Source: SAR86 cluster bacterium (GTDB lineage: Bacteria > Pseudomonadota > Gammaproteobacteria > Magnimaribacterales > AG-339-G14). Taken from it: DNA of 57,391 nucleotides. This document shows positions 25,492-34,057 of this stretch, piece by piece. Each line of letters opens with the position of its first letter. The first letter of the stretch is position 1. The stretch covers positions 1,136,656 to 1,194,046 of the forward strand of contig CP097974.1 of the NCBI GenBank assembly GCA_023703675.1. The letters are read 5' to 3'. Below the pieces are notes generated by a model that was given only the letters and a program-made list of their open reading frames with translations, did no database searches and was not told the DNA's origin. A program made the position numbers and the translations under genes.

Positions 25492-26340
25492 TCAAAAAGA
25501 GCCGCTTCGTGTCTTTGTGTTAGGTGGTCCAAAGAAATGTAAGCAAAATTCTTTAAAATTTTTAGCAGCTCTCATATCCTTTATCATCGAAATCCAACCC
25601 ATAAAAGTAATTCTTATAGGATTAAAAGTATTCACATTATTGACGAGTCCGAAAGTAACAGGAGCTTTTTCAGGTTCAAAAGTGCCAAACATTTTGTCCC
25701 AAATGATAAATAAATTGCCGTAATTCTTGTCTATGTATTCTGGATTAGATCCATGATGTACTCGATGATGAGAAGGCGTATTAAATAAATATTCTAAAGG
25801 CCCTAATTTATTCACAATTTGAGTGTGTCCTACTATGCCCCAAAGAGTGCTTATAACTCCAGCTACAGCAATAATGGTCGGATCAAATCCCATCAATGGC
25901 ATGACCATAAAAAAAGGAACTTTTGATAGTGGGCCAAACCAAGCCTGCCTAAAAGAGACAGCAAAATTCATTTCTTCACTAGAGTGGTGGCTCATATGGA
26001 TTGCCCAAAGGAATCTAACCCTATGAGACAATCGATGATAAACGTAAAAAATTAAATCTATTAAAACAAAAGTCAAAAGCCACATTGCCCAAAGTGGAAA
26101 AATGCTTGTTAAATCTATGACTCTAAATTGATATAAGTAAAAGTGAAATGCCAAAATTAATCCCTTTACAGAAAAACTCATCAAAATATTTCCTGTTAAA
26201 AGACCAGTGGTGCATAAAGTATCGCCTTTTTTGTACCATGCTTTGTTTCTTAAATTAGAAATAAAAACTTCAAATAAAATCATCGAAAGAATAATTGGCG
26301 CTCCGATTGCATACACTTCATTTACTGTCAGAGAAGTCAT
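25492..26340 (-). CDS. Sterol desaturase/fatty acid hydroxylase family protein
   Basis: 282 residues with about six hydrophobic segments and the di-iron His clusters HRLSH (102-106), HMSHH (115-119), a lone His172 and HHRVHH (191-196). Such membrane enzymes hydroxylate or desaturate lipids (sterols, fatty acids, carotenoids, alkylglycerols) using O2. Substrate undetermined. Single gene, divergent from the VOC gene at 26414. Confidence 0.88.
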   Translation of the reverse strand: MTSLTVNEVYAIGAPIILSMILFEVFISNLRNKAWYKKGDTLCTTGLLTGNILMSFSVKGLILAFHFYLYQFRVIDLTSIFPLWAMWLLTFVLIDLIFYVYHRLSHRVRFLWAIHMSHHSSEEMNFAVSFRQAWFGPLSKVPFFMVMPLMGFDPTIIAVAGVISTLWGIVGHTQIVNKLGPLEYLFNTPSHHRVHHGSNPEYIDKNYGNLFIIWDKMFGTFEPEKAPVTFGLVNNVNTFNPIRITFMGWISMIKDMRAAKNFKEFCLHFFGPPNTKTRSGSF

Positions 26341-26401
26341 GAAAGAATTATATTTACAAAAACTTACTAAACAAATTAATCATGACTTTTTATTTATAGG
26401 T

Positions 26402-26407
26402 TAGAAT
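26402..26407 (+). promoter_or_regulatory. Candidate -10 element at leaderless spacing
   Basis: TAGAAT at -12 to -7 relative to the ATG at 26414, five of six bases matching the consensus. No ribosome binding site lies between it and the start codon. Confidence 0.3.
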
Positions 26408-26413
26408 TTATCT

Positions 26414-27103
26414 ATGAGAGCAGAAAAGAAGCTGAACTTAGAGATTTATAAAAATCTTAAATCTTCTGATGCGCCAGATGAATTCCATCATGTAGCATTT
26501 AAAACAATGAACTTCGAATTAATGATAGATTTTTATTCCAAACTTTTTGGCTGTGAACCTCTTTACGAGAGTCCTGAACTTACCTTCTTAGCATTTGATG
26601 ATGAGCATCACCGGGTTGCGATAGCTAATACTTCTAAGGTTTACGACCAATTGAGCTTCATCCCAAAACAAATAATGAGATTTAAAAACTGGCTTAATTC
26701 TTCCACACCCTCGATTGTTGGCCTTGATCATATTTCATACAAGCTAAATCCGATTGAAAAATGGTTCGATTTTTACTTTTCTGCTAAAGAAAAGGGCCTA
26801 CTACCTTATTGGACGATAAACCATGGTTGGATAACAGGAATGTACTACAAAGATCCAGATGGAAATCTGGTAGAGATATTTTTTGAACACTTTCGTTCTG
26901 CTGAAGAATTTAAAAAAAATATTGCGCCAGATTTTTCTGACGAACCTGTCGGGACAAATATGGACGTAGAAACACTTTACGAAATGTTCAAAAGTGGCGC
27001 TTCCTTCGAAGAGTTAATCAGAAAAGGAAATACTGTACCAAAAGGAAAAAAACCTGTTTTCGGTATGGAAGCTGTAAGAAATATGCGTAAGAAGTTTAAG
27101 TAA
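26414..27103 (+). CDS. VOC-family protein, extradiol-dioxygenase-like
   Basis: 229 residues. Paired beta-alpha-beta-beta-beta modules: EFHHVAFKTMNFELMIDFYSKLFG (about 20-43), then GLDHISYKL and DPDGNLVEIFFEH. His in FHHVAF, His in GLDHIS and Glu in VEIFFE fit the 2-His-1-Glu metal site of extradiol dioxygenases and related VOC enzymes. A C-terminal extension of about 50 residues (after DFSDEPVG) is unassigned. Ends 2 bases from the convergent symporter gene. Confidence 0.8.
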   Translation: MRAEKKLNLEIYKNLKSSDAPDEFHHVAFKTMNFELMIDFYSKLFGCEPLYESPELTFLAFDDEHHRVAIANTSKVYDQLSFIPKQIMRFKNWLNSSTPSIVGLDHISYKLNPIEKWFDFYFSAKEKGLLPYWTINHGWITGMYYKDPDGNLVEIFFEHFRSAEEFKKNIAPDFSDEPVGTNMDVETLYEMFKSGASFEELIRKGNTVPKGKKPVFGMEAVRNMRKKFK

Positions 27104-27105
27104 GC

Positions 27106-28854
27106 TTATGGCTTTCTAATGTCTTCAACAAGATCATAAACTCTTTGTGGTGGAGCTTTAAAAAATGCCGAAACAAAGATCGCTGTCCCAAAATTTATAA
27201 ACATTCCCAAGAATCCAAAGCCTTCAGGCGAAATTCCAAAAATCCAATTCTCCGCAGTATTCAGTTCGGGATTAATAAATTTAAAAAAAATTATATAACT
27301 TGAAGTGACTATTAAACCAGAAAGCATTCCAGCAATTGCGCCCTCTTTATTGAGCCTTTTATAAAAAATTCCTAAAAATAATACTGGAAATATTGTAGAA
27401 GCTGCTAAACCGAAAGCAAATGCAACTACTTGGGCAACAAATCCCGGAGGATATATCCCAAAGACACCTGCAACAATAATTGCAACTGCTGCTGCAGTCC
27501 GAGCAAATAGTAACTCTTGCCTGTCATTTATCTTTGGCATCAGAGTCTTTTTCATCAAATCATGAGAGATTGAAGCAGAAATAACCAACAAAAGGCCCGC
27601 CGCAGTAGAGAGTGCTGCTGCCAAAGCTCCTGCCGCCACCAAGGCTATTACCCAATTTGGTAATTTTGCAATCTCAGGATTTGCCAAGACCATAATGTCT
27701 CTATCGATGTAGACTTCGTTAGGATTGCTGAGATCGTTTTCATTTGTGACTAGACGTTGACCGTAAGAGCCTATCTTATCGTTGTAATTTGGTTTGGCAC
27801 CCTTCAACGCAGTTCCGCTTGAATAGTTTATCTTTCCGTCATCGTTTTTGTCGGTCCATACAATGAGGCCAATTTGTTCCCAATTTTTAAACCAATTTGG
27901 AGCTTCGTCATAATTTACTTCCTGGACTGATTCTATGAAATTTACTCTAGCAAATGCAGACACTGCTGGAGCGGTTGTGTAAAGCAAGGCTATAAAAACC
28001 AAAGCATAGCCAGCAGATTTTCTTGCATCGCTAACTTTAGGGACAGTAAAAAATCTTACGATTACATGGGGCAATCCCGCGGTTCCAAACATTAATGCAG
28101 CTGTAATGAAAAATACATCAATTGTACTTTTTGAATTAGAAGTATACGGATCGAATCCCAGCTCAAAATGGAGTTGGTCAAGTTTATCTAATAAATAGAC
28201 TGAGGAGCCATTGATTTGGTCACCAAACCCTAATTGAGGAATGGGATTGTTTGTAATGAGTATAGAAATAAAAATTGCGGGAACCATGTAGGCAAAAATA
28301 AGTACGCAATATTGTGCAACTTGAGTATAAGTAATTCCTTTCATACCGCCCAAAACAGCATAGAAAAAAACTATACCCATTCCAATAATGACTCCCAATT
28401 CAATATCTACTTCGAGAAACCTTGAAAAAACAATTCCAACGCCTCGCATTTGTCCTGCAATGTAAGTAAAAGAAATGAAAATCAAGCACAACACTGCAAC
28501 CAGCCTTGCAGCGTCTGAATAATATCTGGTGCCAATAAAATCTGGTACTGTATATTGACCAAATTTTCTAAGATAAGGAGCCAAAAGCAAGGCAAGTAAT
28601 ACGTAGCCTCCCGTCCAACCCATTAAATAAACTGAACCGTCTTTTCCAAGAAAGGATATTAACCCGGCCATTGAAATAAATGAGGCAGCTGACATCCAGT
28701 CTGCTGCTGTTGCCATCCCATTGGCAATTGGGTTCACTCCTTTGTCGGCTATATAAAAGTCGCTAGTAGATTTAGCGCGAGACCAAATAGCAATACCAAT
28801 ATAGAGAGAAAAAGATATTCCAACGAATACAAAAGTTAATAACTGAGCATCCAT
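27106..28854 (-). CDS. Sodium:solute symporter, large subunit (ActP-like)
   Basis: 582 residues, about 13 membrane helices. SSS-family features: FYIADKGVNPIANGMATAADWMSAASF (31-59), GFLG-like SFLGKDGSVYLMGW, and AAALSTAAGLLLVISASISHD. Predicted Na+-driven uptake of a small carboxylate such as acetate. A large non-cytoplasmic loop at about 304-395 contains DKNDDGKINYSS (335-346), an EF-hand-like calcium loop lacking the final acidic residue. It is paired with the small DUF4212 subunit; the two genes share one base. Confidence 0.9.
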   Translation of the reverse strand: MDAQLLTFVFVGISFSLYIGIAIWSRAKSTSDFYIADKGVNPIANGMATAADWMSAASFISMAGLISFLGKDGSVYLMGWTGGYVLLALLLAPYLRKFGQYTVPDFIGTRYYSDAARLVAVLCLIFISFTYIAGQMRGVGIVFSRFLEVDIELGVIIGMGIVFFYAVLGGMKGITYTQVAQYCVLIFAYMVPAIFISILITNNPIPQLGFGDQINGSSVYLLDKLDQLHFELGFDPYTSNSKSTIDVFFITAALMFGTAGLPHVIVRFFTVPKVSDARKSAGYALVFIALLYTTAPAVSAFARVNFIESVQEVNYDEAPNWFKNWEQIGLIVWTDKNDDGKINYSSGTALKGAKPNYNDKIGSYGQRLVTNENDLSNPNEVYIDRDIMVLANPEIAKLPNWVIALVAAGALAAALSTAAGLLLVISASISHDLMKKTLMPKINDRQELLFARTAAAVAIIVAGVFGIYPPGFVAQVVAFAFGLAASTIFPVLFLGIFYKRLNKEGAIAGMLSGLIVTSSYIIFFKFINPELNTAENWIFGISPEGFGFLGMFINFGTAIFVSAFFKAPPQRVYDLVEDIRKP

Positions 28855-29096
28855 TAATCATCCTCTTTGGATTTATATTTTTTATCTAAACGATTCATCA
28901 ACGCGACATAGACAAAAATCAACAAAACAAAAATGTAAATGCTTCCTTGTTGAGCAAACCAAAAGCCCAATTTAAATCCCCAGATTTTGATTTCATCAAG
29001 GCTCTCAGACCAAATAATTCCAAAACCAAAAGAAACAATAAACCAAATAAATAATATTATTGAAAGAATTAATAAATTAGCCTTCCAGTAATTCAT
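28854..29096 (-). CDS. DUF4212 small subunit of the sodium:solute symporter
   Basis: 80 residues with two hydrophobic helices (about 7-28 and 52-68) joined by SESLDEIKIWGFKLGFWFAQQGS, the DUF4212 pattern. It is encoded directly upstream of the large symporter subunit with a one-base overlap, the standard arrangement. Function is probably assembly or stabilisation of the transporter. Confidence 0.88.
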   Translation of the reverse strand: MNYWKANLLILSIILFIWFIVSFGFGIIWSESLDEIKIWGFKLGFWFAQQGSIYIFVLLIFVYVALMNRLDKKYKSKEDD

Positions 29097-29099
29097 TTA

Positions 29100-29933
29100 T
29101 TAATTCCAAACTTCTTCAATCATGAATTCATCTATCTGTTTTTTGATCGCGCTATGCTCTTCATCTGTAAAGCGCCAATGTTCCCCTCCATCGACAGTGA
29201 TTAGCATGTTTTTTTCTGACAGCGCCTCTTCTAACATCAATGCTTGTCGATAAGGCACCAAAGAATCATCGGTTCCATGAACGGTAACAAGTTTGGGAAT
29301 GTCTTGATGTAAATACTGAATAGGAGAATATTTTGTCGAAATTTCCTTTATGGTTTTGTCTGGAGGCACCCAGATATTAATATAGTTTAGCCAGGGTCTA
29401 TTTTCTTTAAGAAAATTGAAATTGTCTTCGATGTCTACGATGCCAAAAAAATTAATTATGGCTTTTGGTTTTATTGAAGCCTTGCAGGGAAAAGAAAAAT
29501 CTCCAGAATTTTTGAAGCCCGCCAATAATGCTAAGTGCCCTCCTGCGCTTAGACCCATAATAGTGACATCATCTTTAGAAAGACCCCTTACTTCAATTTC
29601 CTTGGCAATAGCTTGATAAGCACACAAAACATCTTCAGCAGCTTGAGGAGCTGTATTTCTTCCATACCTATATCCAATAGAGAAAATATTAACGTCTTCA
29701 TTTACCTTAAAATACCTTCCTAGTCTTCGAATCCATCTCGTTTCTCTTTTGCCACTAAAAATCCAGCCTCCGCCGTGAATCCAAACTAAAACTTTATTCG
29801 TTTTGCCAGGATAAAAGTCAACTTTTTGATTTTTGTGCTCTCCATACGAAAACTCCTCAAAGACAACATCGCTTGATACAGAGGCAGCACATGAGCTCAA
29901 TAAAACAAGAACAAGTATTGAAATTATTTTCAT
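29100..29933 (-). CDS. Lipoprotein alpha/beta hydrolase (carboxylesterase type)
   Basis: 277 residues. Lipoprotein signal ending LLSSC (lipobox Cys about residue 15). Oxyanion motif HGGGW, nucleophile elbow GLSAGG, acid in HGTDDSLVPY and base in DGGEHWRF: the HSL/BD-FAE-like carboxylesterase group. Likely membrane-tethered periplasmic ester hydrolase. It overlaps the downstream-frame neighbour at 29930 by 4 bases, so three hydrolase/transport genes are closely packed. Confidence 0.83.
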   Translation of the reverse strand: MKIISILVLVLLSSCAASVSSDVVFEEFSYGEHKNQKVDFYPGKTNKVLVWIHGGGWIFSGKRETRWIRRLGRYFKVNEDVNIFSIGYRYGRNTAPQAAEDVLCAYQAIAKEIEVRGLSKDDVTIMGLSAGGHLALLAGFKNSGDFSFPCKASIKPKAIINFFGIVDIEDNFNFLKENRPWLNYINIWVPPDKTIKEISTKYSPIQYLHQDIPKLVTVHGTDDSLVPYRQALMLEEALSEKNMLITVDGGEHWRFTDEEHSAIKKQIDEFMIEEVWN

Positions 29934-30892
29934 AATTGCTTAAGGAAATTTATTAAGTGTTCAGAAACTTTGGTTGGCATCGAATAGGTAATGTCGTGGT
30001 ATCCATCTTCGATGACCGTGCTAAAAATATTGGAAATATCTTTTCTTAATTCTTTATGCCCATCAAAAGAACAGGTCTCATCTGCAGTACCCCATACAAC
30101 AGAAGTAGGAATATTTAACTGGCCCAAAGTTTTAAAACTGTCCTTATCATTAAATAAATTAAAGTTTTTTATTGTCGACAAGAGCGACCTAGTGAATCCT
30201 TCATATTTCATTTGTTCTTTATAAACCTGAGTTATTTTTTCTTGAGAAACGTGATTAGCATCCTCTAAAGTTGACAGCTTTATAGTTGCATCTCCTCCAT
30301 AAAATAGTGAGGGAACAACTATACCAATGTATTGACTTAAAATTGGCAGAGTCAGCACACGATATAGAAATTTACGATACCAAGGAAGAGACAAAGTCAG
30401 ATACCCAGCAGGCGCAATCAAAGAAATAGACTTAACTTTTTCAGGATATGATTCTGCAAACCCAGCAACAATGGGTCCACCCATAGAATAACCCACTAGA
30501 TGTGTTTTTTGATTAATGTCTTGAGATCCTATCAATTCGTCCAAAGTCTCTATAAATAAATTTTTAGTGTATTTAGTCTTGGGACGAGAGGAATAACCTC
30601 GTCCATAATGATCGTAGGCCAAAACTTTGTATCCTTCTTTTTGAAGAAAAGGAAGTATGCCTCCCCAAACTACACTGGGCGTTGAAAATCCGTGAACTAG
30701 AATAATAGTTTCTCCATTTTCTTCTTCTGGAGAAAACCATTGATAAAAAAGTTTTCCTTTGGAAAGATCAGCAACTTTACCTTCCGTCGGTATAGAGATT
30801 TTCCTTGGATCTAAGAGTTTTAAAAAAAAATAATAATAAGAGCTCACAAAAAATAATGTAAGCAAACTTAAAAAAATTAATAGGCCGTTCAA
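29930..30892 (-). CDS. Membrane-anchored alpha/beta hydrolase
   Basis: 320 residues with an N-terminal hydrophobic anchor (about 4-22). HGFSTPSVVW (oxyanion), DHYGRGYSSRP, nucleophile elbow GYSMGG, acid in WGTADETC and base in EDGYHDITY. It resembles C-C hydrolase and lipase-type alpha/beta hydrolases. Coupled to the lipoprotein esterase by a 4-base overlap. Substrate unknown. Confidence 0.83.
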   Translation of the reverse strand: MNGLLIFLSLLTLFFVSSYYYFFLKLLDPRKISIPTEGKVADLSKGKLFYQWFSPEEENGETIILVHGFSTPSVVWGGILPFLQKEGYKVLAYDHYGRGYSSRPKTKYTKNLFIETLDELIGSQDINQKTHLVGYSMGGPIVAGFAESYPEKVKSISLIAPAGYLTLSLPWYRKFLYRVLTLPILSQYIGIVVPSLFYGGDATIKLSTLEDANHVSQEKITQVYKEQMKYEGFTRSLLSTIKNFNLFNDKDSFKTLGQLNIPTSVVWGTADETCSFDGHKELRKDISNIFSTVIEDGYHDITYSMPTKVSEHLINFLKQL

Positions 30893-30897
30893 AGTTG

Positions 30898-31605
30898 TTA
30901 TTCTCTACTTAATAAAAATTGATCATAATCCATATGCATTGCTGCTAAATCTGAGTTGTAAGCTATCACATTCACGCTCTTCTTGATCATTTGTGCAGGT
31001 AACGCTGCCTTTGAGGCGTAAAAATTCGCCATTCTTTCGGCGCCAACTTTTAATTGTTCTTTTTTACACACCTCATCATAAAATCCCCAATCTAAAAGCG
31101 TTGAGGCAGTTTCTTGCTCTCCCCCAATGACAAGTTTTTTGGCTTTAGCTGGGCCAACTAATCTAACTGCCAAAGGTAATCCAAACCAATTAAGATTCAT
31201 TCCAAGATTAATTTCTGGATAACCCAACAAAGCGTCTTCAGCAGCGATTCTAAAATCACAAGCGGAAGCAAAACAAGCCGCTCCTCCTAAACAGTACCCA
31301 TTAATAGCCGCGATGGTGATTTGATTGATTTCTAGAAAAGACATAACCGCGGGCTTTCCCATATTAGAACGCCAAGCTTCAAGACTAGAGCCAAAAGAAT
31401 TTTTTTCTTTGATATCTGCTCCTGCAGAAAAGTTTTCACCATCTCCTGAATATATAACCACTTTGGTTTCTAGATCGTTTTTTAAATTATTATTGAACTC
31501 TGTCAGTTCTTCCAAGAGCTCTTTGTTTAAAGCGTTCATGGAATCAGGTCTGCTTAAATAGACCCAGCATATTCCATTTTCTTTTTTAACTTTTAAAGAT
31601 TTCAT
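30898..31605 (-). CDS. Enoyl-CoA hydratase/isomerase family protein
   Basis: 235 residues of crotonase fold: DGENFSAGADIKE, AAINGYCLGGAACFASACDFR and LGYPEINLGMNLNW. The first hydratase Glu (in GGGCELA of the classical enzyme) is replaced (GGAACFA), while the second Glu is kept in YPEINLG, as in delta3-delta2 enoyl-CoA isomerases that use a single Glu. Isomerase activity is therefore more likely than hydratase. It lies 5 bases upstream of the anchored hydrolase. Confidence 0.85.
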   Translation of the reverse strand: MKSLKVKKENGICWVYLSRPDSMNALNKELLEELTEFNNNLKNDLETKVVIYSGDGENFSAGADIKEKNSFGSSLEAWRSNMGKPAVMSFLEINQITIAAINGYCLGGAACFASACDFRIAAEDALLGYPEINLGMNLNWFGLPLAVRLVGPAKAKKLVIGGEQETASTLLDWGFYDEVCKKEQLKVGAERMANFYASKAALPAQMIKKSVNVIAYNSDLAAMHMDYDQFLLSRE

Positions 31606-31606
31606 T

Positions 31607-32017
31607 TTAAACCGCTCTTCTTCTAATCAATAGAAATAAAGCAAATAACTGAACTAATAACATCGAGGAGAAGTGGATTAGATTAATTGGAATTCCAAAA
31701 GGCTCTGGTTCTACTCCACCCTCGCCAAGGAAAACTCCACCATAGAATGAAATTGAAACTGCAGAAATACTGTACCCAAACAAAACGCATAGACTCATTA
31801 AAACAGGAGTGAATTCGTCATTTTTTATCCACAAATAATACATACCCAAAATAAAAATTAAAAAAAATGAAGAAATTGACCAAACCAAATGCGTTCGAGC
31901 ATGAGCATCCCATAATTCATTAAATAAGTGTGAGCTGCCCAAGTCCATTATTACTGGAAGAAAACAACCCCCAATTAGCGCTATGCTAGTTAAAACTTTT
32001 GTTATTGTTAATTTCAA
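31607..32017 (-). CDS. Four-helix membrane protein of unknown function
   Basis: 136 residues with four hydrophobic segments. A conserved-looking motif HLFNELWDAHARTHLVW follows the first helix, with several His and Arg near the membrane face. I do not recognise a named family. It ends one base before the crotonase start, so it is in the same operon with the nitroreductase (28 bases upstream). Confidence 0.6.
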   Translation of the reverse strand: MKLTITKVLTSIALIGGCFLPVIMDLGSSHLFNELWDAHARTHLVWSISSFFLIFILGMYYLWIKNDEFTPVLMSLCVLFGYSISAVSISFYGGVFLGEGGVEPEPFGIPINLIHFSSMLLVQLFALFLLIRRRAV

Positions 32018-32044
32018 TTTCTCCCCAGGTTTTATAGTTACTTT

Positions 32045-32605
32045 TTACTCCCATTTCGTTACAAACTTGGCTGCGTTAATTTCTGGTATTTTCTTTTGCG
32101 CACCTGTTGGTGTACCCACATATAAATAGCCTATTACCTTTTGATTCTCTGCTAATTCTAAGTATTTGTTAATTTTATCGTTGAGAGCAAATTTTCCTGT
32201 TCGCCAAACCCCGCCATAACCCAAAGAATGTAAAGCCAATAAAATATTTTCGGCGGCGGCGGCCGTAGAAAACATTTGTTCTATTTCTGGTACTTTTGGA
32301 TGTTCTTTAATTTCGGAAACTAAAATGATAATCATAGGGGCTCGGAATGGGGCAGCTTCATATTTTTTAAGCACTTCCTCAGATAAATCAGAAATATTCT
32401 CCTCGGCATACTTTTTAAAAACAGACGATAACTTCTTTAATCCTTCTCCTTTCACTTCTATAAATCTAGAAGGTCTTTGCCAAGCATGATCTGGTGCTCT
32501 TAAAGCTGCTTGATAAACTTGTTCCATTTCTTCAGCCGAAGGAATAGGCTTAGATAATTCTCTTGGAGAATTTCTAGACAATATATTCTCTAAACCTTTA
32601 TTCAT
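32045..32605 (-). CDS. YdjA-like nitroreductase
   Basis: 186 residues, short form. LSRNSPRELSKPIPSAEEM (FMN phosphate contact), ALRAPDHAWQRPSRFI, AAAAENILLALHSLGYGGVWRTG and VIGYLYVGTP are the segments of the minimal YdjA group. It reduces nitro compounds or quinones with FMN and NAD(P)H. First gene of a minus-strand operon ending at 29100 or beyond; the divergent gap upstream contains the inverted repeat at 32641. Confidence 0.87.
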   Translation of the reverse strand: MNKGLENILSRNSPRELSKPIPSAEEMEQVYQAALRAPDHAWQRPSRFIEVKGEGLKKLSSVFKKYAEENISDLSEEVLKKYEAAPFRAPMIIILVSEIKEHPKVPEIEQMFSTAAAAENILLALHSLGYGGVWRTGKFALNDKINKYLELAENQKVIGYLYVGTPTGAQKKIPEINAAKFVTKWE

Positions 32606-32640
32606 TAATCAAACAAAAAAATAATATTAGCACGCTCTAA

Positions 32641-32678
32641 AATTTTATTAATTCGATTTGATACGAACTAATAAAATT
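32641..32678. promoter_or_regulatory. 38-bp inverted repeat, candidate operator
   Basis: Two 15-base arms (AATTTTATTAATTCG and CGAACTAATAAAATT) separated by ATTTGATA are complementary at 14 of 15 positions. It lies in the divergent gap between the nitroreductase start (32605) and the FAH-family start (32746). The spacer holds TTGATA (32658-32663), usable as a -35 for the FAH gene. Symmetry and place suggest a repressor or activator site; a terminator is unlikely between divergent genes. Confidence 0.55.
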
Positions 32679-32745
32679 ATGCTTAAATATAACTGAAAGA
32701 TTTTAGACTTTTAAATCTGGAAAAATACTTAAGAAGAGGAAAATA

Positions 32746-33645
32746 ATGAGTTTTAAATTAGGAACAGTAGACGGCAAAGCCGTTCTTATCAAGGATGAAA
32801 ATTACTACGACGTAGCTACTGTCTCAAATGGTGCTATCAGCACAGATAGCGTGGAAGCCTTAAAATCTCAAAACGAGCTTAGTGAAATTTACGAATCCCT
32901 ATCCAGCGAATCTGCCACGGGTAAAGTTTCTGAGATCGAATTAGGAAACCCTGTCCCCAAAAGTCAAAATTGTTACGCCGTTGGTTTGAATTATCGAAAA
33001 CACGCAGAAGAGAGTGGAATGGATATTCCTGAAGTACCAATGATATTTACTAAACATACTTCTTGTTTTGTTGGGCCAAAATCAAATATTGAAATGCGAA
33101 GTGACTACGTAGATTGGGAAGCAGAATTAGTTGTTGTCATCGGAAAAGATGGGAAAAATATTTCGAAAGAAAATGCTTGGGAGTACGTAGCGGGTATGTG
33201 TGTCGGACAGGACATTTCTGATCGCCCTGCTCAATTTGCAACAACTCCAGCAATGTTCAATTTGGGAAAATCTTTCGACACTTATGGTCCAATGGGCCCA
33301 TGTTTGGTATCACTAGATACTCTCGAAGATTACAAAAGCTTAGACATTGAGTGCAAATTGAATGGCGAAACAGTGCAAAAAGACAACACCGATGATCTAA
33401 TTTTTGATGTGCCTTCAATTATTTCTTATCTTTCTGAAATTGTAACGCTTAAAGTTGGAGACGCCATTTGGACAGGAACTCCAAGTGGAGTTGGTATCGC
33501 CTCGGGAAAATTTCTAAAAGATGGAGATCAGCTAACAACGACCATTGAGGGACTAGGCACTATGGAAAATAAATGCGTTAGGATTTCAGATCACTCCAGA
33601 GCCAAAGTAGTTCCTGAATTCATGAAGGGGTTTTTAAAAGATTAA
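32746..33645 (+). CDS. Fumarylacetoacetate hydrolase family protein
   Basis: 299 residues. FAH-fold C-terminal domain: NCYAVGLNYRKHAEESG, PMIFTKHTSCFVGP, then DWEAELVVVIGK with the metal-binding Glu pattern, VAGMCVGQDISDR, and WTGTPSGVG. These enzymes hydrolyse or decarboxylate acylpyruvates and 2-oxo acids with Mg2+. Start supported by AAGAGGA ahead of the ATG. The gene's stop TAA overlaps the antiparallel stop of the following gene in TTAA. The inverted repeat upstream suggests substrate-responsive regulation. Confidence 0.88.
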   Translation: MSFKLGTVDGKAVLIKDENYYDVATVSNGAISTDSVEALKSQNELSEIYESLSSESATGKVSEIELGNPVPKSQNCYAVGLNYRKHAEESGMDIPEVPMIFTKHTSCFVGPKSNIEMRSDYVDWEAELVVVIGKDGKNISKENAWEYVAGMCVGQDISDRPAQFATTPAMFNLGKSFDTYGPMGPCLVSLDTLEDYKSLDIECKLNGETVQKDNTDDLIFDVPSIISYLSEIVTLKVGDAIWTGTPSGVGIASGKFLKDGDQLTTTIEGLGTMENKCVRISDHSRAKVVPEFMKGFLKD

Positions 33646-34049
33646 ACACTTAGCAACTGACTTGCTGAGGTTAGCAATAAAATAATAAAACCTAAAAACG
33701 TCAGCGCCATCCCGCCGATTCTCATAATTGGACTGTGCCTTAAAAATCCAAAACCTATGCCATGCATTAATCTTCCAAGAAAAAATGAGGCGCCACTTAA
33801 ATGCAGAATGACTGTGTTTAATTGATTTATTTCTGCTAATAGCAGAAGCAGTAAAAATAATGGTGCGTATTCTATTAAATTACCGTGAGCTCTAATCGCA
33901 CGTTCAAGGGTTTCTGGATTTACAACTCTATCGGGTTGATGAAGGAACTTTGTAACTGGACTTCCTCTCAAATCAAGAACTCGAATTGTTAAGATGAGCA
34001 AGAAGACAATCAAAGAAATTGTATAGATTAAAGTTACCTCCAAGCTCAT
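33642..34049 (-). CDS. MAPEG-family membrane protein
   Basis: 135 residues with four hydrophobic helices. MAPEG motif RAIRAHGNLIEYAPLFLLLLLL and the later GRLMHGIGF region resemble bacterial MAPEG and microsomal-glutathione-transferase-like proteins. It is distinct from the MAPEG at 13579, which has the LEN-type motif. It follows the reductase gene by 8 bases. Confidence 0.85.
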   Translation of the reverse strand: MSLEVTLIYTISLIVFLLILTIRVLDLRGSPVTKFLHQPDRVVNPETLERAIRAHGNLIEYAPLFLLLLLLAEINQLNTVILHLSGASFFLGRLMHGIGFGFLRHSPIMRIGGMALTFLGFIILLLTSASQLLSV

Positions 34050-34057
34050 GGATTAAT

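Noticed and set aside
32641-32678. Intrinsic terminator
   Set aside because: The repeat lies between two divergent starts, where no transcript ends.
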